The position numbers and the translations under genes were made by a program. This document shows, piece by piece, positions 33,812-41,418 of a DNA stretch of 64,000 bases; positions within the stretch are counted from its first letter, which is position 1; every line of letters begins with the position of its first letter. Source of the DNA: Bacteroidota bacterium (lineage in GTDB: Bacteria; Bacteroidota; Bacteroidia; Bacteroidales; GCA-2711565). The notes under the pieces were generated by a model. That model saw nothing but the letters and a program-made list of their open reading frames with translations, ran no database searches and was not told where the DNA came from. The stretch is from NCBI GenBank assembly GCA_018816945.1, contig JAHIVC010000071.1:35773-99772 (forward strand), written 5' to 3'.

Positions 33812-34914
33812 AGGTCTAATTTAATTTTGTTCGCTGCTTCTTTTTTACGTTCATCAATGATTTTGGCGTAAATCTGAGTTGTTTTCAGGTCCTTATGACC
33901 TAACAATTTCGAAACCGTGTAAATGTCGGTTCCCAAAGTTAACTGCAATGTGGCGTATGTGTGCCTTGCACAATGGAATGTTATCGTTTTGCTGATCCCG
34001 GCTTTCATAACCCATTGCTGTAATTTCAGGTTGTGCCAGGCACTGTATTTTAATCCGACAAAAACTCGATCTTCGGGAATGGTTCGTTCTCCTAATAATT
34101 CAAATGCCTGTTCTGATATTGGCTGTGTTTCTGCTCCTTTGGTTTTCTTTTGCCTGAAACGGATATAATGCCCGATTTCATTGGAGTGCTGGACTTCTGA
34201 CCAGGTCATTTTTTGAACATCAGACCATCGCAAACCTGTTAATGCACTAAAAATAAAGGCACGTTTTAGAATCGGGATTTCGCATTCCTCTTTTACAATA
34301 GCCTGTAATTCTTCAAGTGTAAGAAATTCCCGTTCCGGTTCACCTGGTTTAATGCCTTCGGTTTCATCGGCAGGATTACGCTGAATGATTCCTTCTTTGT
34401 AGGCTTCTCTTAAAGCTGCTCTTACCTTATTATAATAAGATGATGCTGAATTTTGCGAAAGGGGCTGTTTGGCAGGTGTACGAGCTTCTTTCTGTAAGTA
34501 TTCTTTGAAATCATTGAGCCATCGTTTATCAATCTGGGCAAAGGTTACATCAAATTTCACAAACTTGCGGAGGTGCTTTAAAGTACTGTCCCAATTACCA
34601 TAATTGCCTTCGCTGCCTTTTCGTTTCTCTGCAAGATATTCAAAGTACCTCAAAAAGCTGCCTTTCATTTTACCCTGATCCTGAAAACCGTAAATTCCGT
34701 TTTGAATTTCCAGATGTCGTTTAGATCGTATAGATTCTGCAAGAGCAAGGGTTTTCCGGTTTTCATCCTTTTGTTCTTTTGTCAGCTTTCCTTTTTTGGG
34801 TTCAGGGATGAGGTAAAGTTGCAAATATTCATATTGGCGTTTTCCCTGATGGTAGTAATCAAGGTATAAACTGACCTTGTCGCCTTTCTGCCGTTGACGT
34901 AGTGTTACATTCAT
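33808..34914 (-). CDS. Tyrosine recombinase (integrase) of the island
   Basis: A 368-residue integrase of the Bacteroidota phage/transposon type. It has an N-terminal arm-binding domain with a basic, Tyr-rich start (1-75), a core-binding SAM-like domain (about 85-185), and a catalytic domain with R229 (ALTGLRWSD), K257 (RQKKTKG), H314 and R317 (FHCARHTY), H340 (LLGHKD) and nucleophile Y349 (TTQIYAKI). All catalytic residues are present, so it should be active. It lies about 0.6 kb from the right att site, consistent with integration into mnmE. Confidence 0.95.
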   Translation of the reverse strand: MNVTLRQRQKGDKVSLYLDYYHQGKRQYEYLQLYLIPEPKKGKLTKEQKDENRKTLALAESIRSKRHLEIQNGIYGFQDQGKMKGSFLRYFEYLAEKRKGSEGNYGNWDSTLKHLRKFVKFDVTFAQIDKRWLNDFKEYLQKEARTPAKQPLSQNSASSYYNKVRAALREAYKEGIIQRNPADETEGIKPGEPEREFLTLEELQAIVKEECEIPILKRAFIFSALTGLRWSDVQKMTWSEVQHSNEIGHYIRFRQKKTKGAETQPISEQAFELLGERTIPEDRVFVGLKYSAWHNLKLQQWVMKAGISKTITFHCARHTYATLQLTLGTDIYTVSKLLGHKDLKTTQIYAKIIDERKKEAANKIKLDL

Positions 34915-34920
34915 ACCATA

Positions 34921-35277
34921 TTATATAAAGAGTTTATCAATTTCCTTTCGCCTGACAATGATTCTGCGACCGAGCTTACCAACCTTCAAAGCACCTTTAT
35001 CAATCATTCTTTGAATGGTTCTCCGGCTTGCTCCCAATAGGGTAGCTGCTTCATCAACGCTAAGAAATTCTTTTTGCTGAATGGCAGTGTCAAATTTTTG
35101 TGGTTCCAGTTCTGCTTGCTGAGGTTGTAAAACGGATTGAATTTTTTCTTCCCGTTTCATTTTCTTGTAATGCCTGCTGTTGCATGTGTGATTACAATAG
35201 CGAGTGTAAAGAGTTTTGGCTTCAAATTCTTTACCGCAGTAATCACAAATTTTCTTAAAAGTAAGGTTGCTGCTCAT
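34921..35277 (-). CDS. Zinc-finger plus helix-turn-helix excisionase-like protein
   Basis: A 118-residue protein. The N-terminal 40 residues hold a four-cysteine zinc-ribbon-like module (ICDYCGKEF ... TRYCNHTC). The C-terminal half is an HTH_17/excisionase domain (LSVDEAATLLGASRRTIQRMIDKGALKVGKLGRRIIVRRKEIDKLF). It lies 6 bp upstream of the integrase gene and is the first gene read from the right island end. It is a good candidate for the directionality factor. Confidence 0.85.
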   Translation of the reverse strand: MSSNLTFKKICDYCGKEFEAKTLYTRYCNHTCNSRHYKKMKREEKIQSVLQPQQAELEPQKFDTAIQQKEFLSVDEAATLLGASRRTIQRMIDKGALKVGKLGRRIIVRRKEIDKLFI

Positions 35278-35323
35278 AATGTCCTTTTATGTCTTTAATT
35301 GCCTGTAAGCGACTAAATGTGTC

Positions 35324-35338
35324 ATGATGTGACATCAT
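35324..35338. promoter_or_regulatory. Palindrome upstream of the excisionase-integrase operon
   Basis: ATGATGTGACATCAT is a perfect 7+1+7 palindrome, 47 bp upstream of the start at 35277. An overlapping TGTCA/TGACA pair sits on the same bases. It probably is an operator or a binding site for the HTH protein. Confidence 0.5.
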
Positions 35339-35346
35339 TTCGCCTT

Positions 35347-35430
35347 TTTGTTGCCCGGCAACTAAATAATTTTTCTTGGGCAACAAACTGGCAACAAAGA
35401 TAGGTATAAAAAAGGAAAACGGGCAACAAA
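35347..35430. repeat. Right-end integrase arm-type motifs
   Basis: Copies of GGCAACAAA occur at 35347-35356 (inverted, as TTTGTTGCCC), 35378-35387, 35390-35398 and 35421-35430. The same motif appears twice just inside the left end (2318-2337). This fits arm-type sites of the recombinase. Confidence 0.6.
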
Positions 35431-35494
35431 TAAAAGAAAATATTTTACTTAAATGCTAACAATAGCAAGCTGTTGGAAAATATGAGAAAAGGAA

Positions 35495-35510
35495 TTACTT
35501 CCCGATACAA
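35495..35510 (-). repeat. Right attachment site in mnmE 3' end
   Basis: TTACTTCCCGATACAA on the plus strand reads TGT-ATC-GGG-AAG-TAA at the end of mnmE. It is the partner of the copy at 2261-2276 (one synonymous mismatch). The gene end is intact, so integration does not damage MnmE. Confidence 0.8.
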
Positions 35511-36910
35511 AACTTCCCAAATATATTTCCTAAAATTTCATCGGTAGTAACTTCCCCGGTAATCTCACCAAGGTAATAAAGTGCTTCACGAATATCAATG
35601 CTTATCAAATCTGTAGGGGTGTTTAATTGAAATTCTGCTTTGACCTTTTCAACTCCTTTAAGCACTTTGTTTAAACTATCATAATGCCGAATGTTTGAAA
35701 TAATGGTATTGTCGGTGAGCTTGGCAACGTCAATATTTTTGAGTAAGGTATCAGAAATTTCATTAATGTTTTCCTTGCGCTTGGCAGAAATAAAAATAGT
35801 TTCTAATTCAACAAAAGTTTTAAATCCATGAGGAATTTCGATAAGTTGATCAATTTTATTGGCAACTAATATCATTCGCTTATTTTCGTTCTCAATAATT
35901 TCTTTGTATTCAGCTATGAGGTCGTTCAGATCTTCGATGCTGATTTCACTGATATCAAAAACATACAGGATGATTTTAGCTTGTTTGATCTTTTCATAGG
36001 TTCGTTCAATGCCGATTGCTTCAATGCTATCGATAGATTCTCTTAGTCCGGCGGTATCGATAAAACGAAATGAAACCCCGTCAATATTAACAGTATCTTC
36101 TATAACATCTCTGGTGGTACCAGGTATCGGCGATACAATTGCTTTTTCCTCATTCAGCAGTGCATTGAGCAATGTTGATTTCCCAACATTGGGCTTGCCG
36201 ATAATCGCAACGGGGATTCCGTGTTTTAAAACATTCCCCAGTTTAAACGATTCAATCAAGCGGCTGATTTCAACCTCCATTTCATCTAGCAATTTCATCA
36301 AATCATTGCGATTGGCAAATTCAACATCTTCTTCTCCAAAATCAAGTTCCAATTCCAGAAGAGAAGCAAAATCCACAAATTTTTGCCTTAATTCTTTGAT
36401 CTTTGCAGAAAAACCACCACGCATTTGATCTAAAGCTAATTGATGGGATGCCGATGAATTTGATGCGATCAAATCTGCCACAGCTTCTGCTTGTGATAGA
36501 TCAAATTTGCCATTCATAAAGGCACGGAAAGTAAATTCTCCGGCGTGAGCTGCCCTTGCACCGCAATTTATAATCAATTCTAGAATACGCTGCTGAATGT
36601 ATAAAGATCCGTGGCATGAAATTTCAATAGAATCCTCTCCGGTGTAAGAGTTTGGGCCTTTAAAAACACTCAGTAAAACATCATCTATTATGCAATCTTT
36701 GTCTTTGATAAAACCATAATGGATTCGATGGGATTGAGCTTCCTTTAGAACAAGTTTTTTATTCTTTGGAGTGAAAATTTGACTTGCAATACGAAGTGAT
36801 AATGTGCCTGATAATCTGATGGTTGCAATGGCCCCACTACCTAGCGGGCTTGCCAGTGCGACAATGGTTTCATTGTTTGAAATATCGATCAGATCGTAAT
36901 GCATTTTCAT
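35495..36910 (-). CDS. mnmE: tRNA modification GTPase MnmE
   Basis: With the ATG at 36910 the protein has 471 residues; a longer frame begins with a TTG at 36928. The N-terminal tetrahydrofolate-binding domain starts IVALASPLGSGAIATIRLSG. The inserted G domain has GKPNVGKSTLLN (P loop), PGTTRD, DTAG and NKID. The C terminus ends FCIGK, carrying the essential catalytic-site Cys. With MnmG it installs cmnm5 groups on U34 of tRNAs. The final codons form the attachment site of the adjacent island. The neighbouring sucD is divergent. Confidence 0.97.
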   Translation of the reverse strand: MKMHYDLIDISNNETIVALASPLGSGAIATIRLSGTLSLRIASQIFTPKNKKLVLKEAQSHRIHYGFIKDKDCIIDDVLLSVFKGPNSYTGEDSIEISCHGSLYIQQRILELIINCGARAAHAGEFTFRAFMNGKFDLSQAEAVADLIASNSSASHQLALDQMRGGFSAKIKELRQKFVDFASLLELELDFGEEDVEFANRNDLMKLLDEMEVEISRLIESFKLGNVLKHGIPVAIIGKPNVGKSTLLNALLNEEKAIVSPIPGTTRDVIEDTVNIDGVSFRFIDTAGLRESIDSIEAIGIERTYEKIKQAKIILYVFDISEISIEDLNDLIAEYKEIIENENKRMILVANKIDQLIEIPHGFKTFVELETIFISAKRKENINEISDTLLKNIDVAKLTDNTIISNIRHYDSLNKVLKGVEKVKAEFQLNTPTDLISIDIREALYYLGEITGEVTTDEILGNIFGKFCIGK

Positions 36911-37068
36911 ATTCGGTTTAAATAACAAATTTAAGCAATTCTTTCAGTAATTATTTAAAACATCTTACCTTTGGCCTTGGAAGTTAGACATAAAAGATTC
37001 AGCATCAAAATTAAATAAATGATTCCTAAACACTGACCTCTAATATCTGAAAATTTAAAATCTTTAAA

Positions 37069-37938
37069 ATGAGCATATTAGTAAATAAAAATTCAAAAAT
37101 AATTGTACAAGGTTTTACCGGTGGCGAAGGAACTTTTCACTCTGAGCAAATGATAGCTTACGGAACAAATATCGTTGGTGGAGTGACTCCGAATAAAGGT
37201 GGACAGTTGCATTTAGGGAAACCTGTTTTTAATACAGTTGAAGATGCGGTAAAAGCAACAGCGGCCGACACCAGTGTAATTTTTGTTCCACCTGCCTACG
37301 CTGCAGGTGCGATAATGGAAGCTGCTCAAGCAGGTATTAAAGTTGTCGTTTGTATTACCGAAGGGATTCCTACAAAAGATATGATTCAGGTAAAGCATTA
37401 TTTAACTGATTTTGATTGTAGACTGATTGGTCCTAATTGCCCTGGAATTATTACTCCGGGAGAAGCAAAAGTGGGTATCATGCCCGGCTTTATTCATACT
37501 CCAGGTCACGTAGGTATTGTTTCCAGATCTGGCACCTTAACCTATGAAGCCGTTGATCAAATCACAAAACTTGGGTTAGGCCAATCTACGGCAATTGGCA
37601 TTGGTGGTGATCCGATTATTGGTACTACTACCAAAGATGCCGTTCAGCTATTTATGGCCGATCCCGATACTCATGGGATTGTTTTGATTGGTGAAATTGG
37701 AGGAGATATGGAAGCCGATGCTGCTGAATGGATCAAAGAAAACAGTACAAAACCGGTTGTTAGTTTTATTGCCGGAGCAACCGCACCTAAAGGTCGTACA
37801 ATGGGACATGCCGGAGCAATTATTAGTGGAAAGGACGATACTGCTCAAGCTAAAAAAGAAAAACTAATTAGTTGCGGAATTCATGTGGTGGATTCTCCAG
37901 CCGATATTGGAACTAAAATGGCAGAACTGCTTAAATGA
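37069..37938 (+). CDS. sucD: Succinyl-CoA ligase alpha subunit
   Basis: A 289-residue protein with a CoA-binding Rossmann domain ([31 protein letters not shown]), [21 protein letters not shown], and the phospho-histidine loop in [13 protein letters not shown]. It forms succinyl-CoA synthetase with SucC in the citric acid cycle. No sucC is adjacent within the window, so the two subunits are encoded apart. The start ATG at 37069 aligns with the family start ([17 protein letters not shown]). Confidence 0.97.
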   Translation: MSILVNKNSKIIVQGFTGGEGTFHSEQMIAYGTNIVGGVTPNKGGQLHLGKPVFNTVEDAVKATAADTSVIFVPPAYAAGAIMEAAQAGIKVVVCITEGIPTKDMIQVKHYLTDFDCRLIGPNCPGIITPGEAKVGIMPGFIHTPGHVGIVSRSGTLTYEAVDQITKLGLGQSTAIGIGGDPIIGTTTKDAVQLFMADPDTHGIVLIGEIGGDMEADAAEWIKENSTKPVVSFIAGATAPKGRTMGHAGAIISGKDDTAQAKKEKLISCGIHVVDSPADIGTKMAELLK

Positions 37939-37970
37939 TGAATGATTAATGATGAATGATGAAATTGGTC
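37937..37970 (+). repeat. Heptanucleotide repeat TGATGAA-type
   Basis: About four 7-bp units (TGATGAA, with one TGATTAA) follow the sucD stop directly, between convergent genes. It is one of several loci in the chromosomal part with a 7-bp period. Confidence 0.6.
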
Positions 37971-38021
37971 TTTAAATATCTCTTAAATAAAAAATCAGCA
38001 TTCAAAAATCAACATTAGACA

Positions 38022-38891
38022 TTAAAACTTAAAAATCCAGGATTCATCATATTTTTTATCTAAACCGGATTGGGCTGTTTTAGCCGATTCTAAATCCGGA
38101 TATGATGAAAGTGCAATCCGGTATTTTTCATCTGTCATTAAAATAACTGCGTCATTAAAACCATCTTTCTTAAGTTTCTCAGTTCGTTTTTCTGCATCTT
38201 TAAGGCGATTAAAACTGCCAAAAATTAAATAATATTGATTGGTTTTTTCGCTAATAACTGATATTTTTTCGCTAATAATTGGGTTATTTTCACGGTTGGG
38301 TTTTTGTGCTTCGCCACAAATATTTGGCTTTGGTTCATTGTCAACTGCACGTCCAAACCACACAACTGCATAACCATCCTTGATACCTACTCCCATGGCT
38401 CTCCATACATTTTGCCATTCCCCTTTATTTAAAATCATATCAGAAGCTTGAGGGATATTCATCCATCCCTCGAATATTTCTTCAGCTGTTAAATCCTCAC
38501 TTTGCCAAAAAGCCAATTCGTACCCTCTGTACTTATATGGACTAATTTCTTGTGGCTTATTCCACATGCATTCTTGTACGGGGATATAAGCTTGATAACA
38601 ACAGGATGTCCAGATTCCTTTATCCGACCATGAATGGAGATTGCACAAACTGGTATCTGGATGATTCTGGATTAGGTCATTGATGTGTGTGTAAGCTACA
38701 AATGATAAAGAAGCTGATAGGGGTAGTCGGTCAAGTTGTTTCTGCGTTCGTGCTTCATTGATCAATACAAATAATTTATTTGCTTTTTCCGAAATACAAA
38801 AATCTTTGGGAATCGTCTTGTCTTGCGGCCATACAATCATGGAGGAAAATATAAAGATGATAATAATTGGAGTCGATTTCTTTAGCTTCAT
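38022..38891 (-). CDS. Secreted CAP-domain protein with C-terminal SPOR domain
   Basis: A 289-residue protein. Residues 1-22 form a signal peptide (TPIIIIFIFSSMIVWPQ). The middle (about 35-190) is a CAP/SCP-like domain (LFVLINEARTQKQLDRLPLSASLSFVAYTHINDL, later NVWRAMGVGIKDGYAVVWFGR). The C terminus (about 215-289) is a SPOR domain (YYLIFGSFNRLKDAEKRTEKLKKDGFNDAVIL), which binds denuded peptidoglycan glycan strands at division sites. The combination points to a periplasmic or outer-membrane-associated role. It is convergent with sucD. Confidence 0.8.
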   Translation of the reverse strand: MKLKKSTPIIIIFIFSSMIVWPQDKTIPKDFCISEKANKLFVLINEARTQKQLDRLPLSASLSFVAYTHINDLIQNHPDTSLCNLHSWSDKGIWTSCCYQAYIPVQECMWNKPQEISPYKYRGYELAFWQSEDLTAEEIFEGWMNIPQASDMILNKGEWQNVWRAMGVGIKDGYAVVWFGRAVDNEPKPNICGEAQKPNRENNPIISEKISVISEKTNQYYLIFGSFNRLKDAEKRTEKLKKDGFNDAVILMTDEKYRIALSSYPDLESAKTAQSGLDKKYDESWIFKF

Positions 38892-39001
38892 TATTTGAGT
38901 TCGTGTTTATCAAAAATAGTAAAATACAAGCATTATGGTTAAGAAGTGTTTAAAATTCGATTAATTTAGAGGAATAATAATATAAAAGACTAATATTAAC
39001 C

Positions 39002-41251
39002 ATGACCAAATATTTTAGCATGGACTCCATAGATAAGCAGCATAAGCATGGCTTTGGAACAGCACCGGTATTTTTTACAGCAATCTCAACCATTTTAGGT
39101 GCCATCTTATTTTTAAGATTTGGCTTCGCAGTTGGTACTTTAGGGATGGGTGGAGCTTTGCTCATCGTAATACTGGGTCATATGGTTACAATTCCAACGG
39201 CTCTAGCAATTTCAGAGATTGCGACAAATAAAAAGGTTGAAGGTGGTGGCGAATATTATATTATTTCACGATCATTTGGATTAAATATTGGGGTTACAAT
39301 TGGAATTGCACTTTACCTGTCGCAAGCCATAAGTGTTGCATTTTATGTTATAGCTTTTACAGAGGCTTTCGAGCCGGTAATTAATTGGGTAAATACCAAT
39401 TATGGAATCCTTTTACCACGTCAGGCAATTAGCTTGCCTGCGATGGCATTGCTTGCTTTGTTAATTCTGACGAAAGGAGCCGGAATAGGTGTCAAAGCTT
39501 TATATATCGTTGTAACAATTTTATTTGCTTCGCTGCTATTGTTTTTTATGGGAAAACCAACTCCATCTATGAATTCGGAACCAGAAGGTGTCCGTTATAT
39601 TTTTGGTAATCTTGATAATTTTTTCGTGATTTTTGCTATCATATTTCCTGCATTTACTGGTATGACAGCAGGTGTTGGCCTTTCGGGAGATTTAAGAAAT
39701 CCTGCTAAATCAATCCCAATTGGAACTACAGTTGCAACAGTGGTCGGGTTGATTGTTTATGTTTTTATAATCTGGAAAATTAATGTATCAGCAAGTATAG
39801 ATGAAATGCTAACCGAACAATTGGTGATGAGCAAAATAGCGTTATATGGTTGGCTTGTAATTCCTGTTGGGCTCGCTGCATCTACTATCTCTTCTGCACT
39901 TGGATCGGTAATGGTAGCTCCTCGTACATTGCAAGCTTTGGGTTCAGATAATTTTTTACCATTTACACGAATAAATAAAATTTTCGCTAAAGGAAAGAGG
40001 GATTCAGATGAACCAATTAACGCTTCCATACTTACAGTAATAATTGCGTTTATTTTCGTGGCAATGGGAAATGTTAATTCTGTGGCAGAAATTATTTCTA
40101 TGTTTTTTATGGTGACTTATGGTTCCATTTGCCTTATTTCCTTCTTAAATCACTTTGGTTCTGATCCATCGTATCGACCGGCATTTCGATCGAAATGGTA
40201 TTTGTCGTTAATTGGATTTTTGTTGAGTTTTTGGCTTATGTTTAAAATCAATGGATTGTATGCATTTTTGGCAATTGTTTTGATGACCGCATTGTACCTG
40301 TGGGTTTCAAATAAGCGCAAGGAGCGCGATGGACTGCAATCTATATTTAAGGGTGCAATTTTTCAGATGAACCGTCGGATTCAGGTCTATCTTCAAAAAT
40401 CCAGAAGTATTAAAATGGGAGAGAGTTGGAGACCTTCAGCCATTTGTGTTTCGAAAAAATCACTTGAGCATGAGGATGCATTTAATTTTTTAAACTGGGT
40501 TTCGTATAAATATGGTTTTGGTACTTATATTCATCTTATCGAAGGTTTTTATAATCTGGAAACAAGCAGGCAGGCACAGTCAAGTTTGAAAGAGTTAATC
40601 CTACAATCGAATGCAAAAAGTAATAATGTATACATCGATACCATTATTTCACCTTCATATACTTCGGCAATGGCGCAGGCAATCCAATTACCCGGAATAT
40701 CGGGTATGGAGAATAATATGATCATATTTGAGTATGATAAAAAGAATTTGTCCGAATTAAAAACTGTTATTGATAATTTTCACTTAACTCTTCCCGGAAG
40801 TCATGACGTATGTATATTTGGAAGTTCTGAAAAAAGATATTCGCCAAAAGCGCCTATACATGTTTGGATCAGGAGTTTCGATTTCGAAAATTCTAATTTG
40901 ATGATTCTTTTAAGCTATATCATTTCAGAGCATCCTGATTGGCGCAAATCTACCATCAAAATTTTTGATATTTGTAAAGCAAATGAAGAAGAAATGACCA
41001 AACAGGATTTGGTCGCATTGGTTAAAAGTGGGCGTATTCCGATCGCACCGCAAAATATAGAAATTATCAGCAAAGATGAATCTGTAAGCAGTAAAAAAAT
41101 CATTTCTGAAAAGTCTGCAAAAGCAGGATTGACCATTATCGGCTTCAGGCCCGAGCACCTCAATATTTATGGGCTCGATTTGTTTAAAGGATATGATGCA
41201 ATTGGTGACATTGTATTTGTTAATTGCCATGAAGTAAAAGAAATAGAATAG
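39002..41251 (+). CDS. Cation-chloride cotransporter-like (APC superfamily) permease
   Basis: A 749-residue membrane protein. About twelve hydrophobic segments span residues 20-445, starting FGTAPVFFTAISTILGAILFLRFGFAVGTLGMGGALLIV, and a soluble region of about 300 residues follows. The first-helix pattern 'TILGAILFLRFGxxVGxxG' and the long cytoplasmic C terminus are those of the SLC12/CCC family (Na-K-Cl type) rather than of ordinary amino-acid permeases. It probably imports or exports K+ or Na+ with Cl-. Substrate and direction are inferred. Confidence 0.85.
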   Translation: MTKYFSMDSIDKQHKHGFGTAPVFFTAISTILGAILFLRFGFAVGTLGMGGALLIVILGHMVTIPTALAISEIATNKKVEGGGEYYIISRSFGLNIGVTIGIALYLSQAISVAFYVIAFTEAFEPVINWVNTNYGILLPRQAISLPAMALLALLILTKGAGIGVKALYIVVTILFASLLLFFMGKPTPSMNSEPEGVRYIFGNLDNFFVIFAIIFPAFTGMTAGVGLSGDLRNPAKSIPIGTTVATVVGLIVYVFIIWKINVSASIDEMLTEQLVMSKIALYGWLVIPVGLAASTISSALGSVMVAPRTLQALGSDNFLPFTRINKIFAKGKRDSDEPINASILTVIIAFIFVAMGNVNSVAEIISMFFMVTYGSICLISFLNHFGSDPSYRPAFRSKWYLSLIGFLLSFWLMFKINGLYAFLAIVLMTALYLWVSNKRKERDGLQSIFKGAIFQMNRRIQVYLQKSRSIKMGESWRPSAICVSKKSLEHEDAFNFLNWVSYKYGFGTYIHLIEGFYNLETSRQAQSSLKELILQSNAKSNNVYIDTIISPSYTSAMAQAIQLPGISGMENNMIIFEYDKKNLSELKTVIDNFHLTLPGSHDVCIFGSSEKRYSPKAPIHVWIRSFDFENSNLMILLSYIISEHPDWRKSTIKIFDICKANEEEMTKQDLVALVKSGRIPIAPQNIEIISKDESVSSKKIISEKSAKAGLTIIGFRPEHLNIYGLDLFKGYDAIGDIVFVNCHEVKEIE

Positions 41252-41418
41252 TTTCGAACTCGCATAAGAATAATTGTTTAATAGGTCTGTTAAAATTATT
41301 AGTACCATGTATTGCATCGTACTAAATGCGTTATGTTTATATGATAAATTAAAAAGTGTAACAATTAATAATTTAATGCGTCATATGTCATAATCCTATT
41401 AACCAAACCTAACATCCT

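Larger units (their letters stand above)
2261..35510. mobile_element. 33-kb genomic island integrated at the 3' end of mnmE
   Basis: The boundaries are a 16-bp near-perfect direct repeat (2261-2276 and 35495-35510) that covers the final codons of mnmE. Adjacent to the right end are a tyrosine recombinase and a small HTH protein. Repeated GGCAAC(A/G)AA motifs flank both ends inside the repeats. All genes between are on the minus strand. The cargo is a defence operon, a biosynthetic-type operon and a diguanylate cyclase. No relaxase, coupling protein or type IV secretion genes are visible, so the element looks integrative and at most mobilisable in trans. The attachment site corresponds to the one used by Salmonella genomic island 1 in the end of trmE/mnmE. 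Confidence 0.85.
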
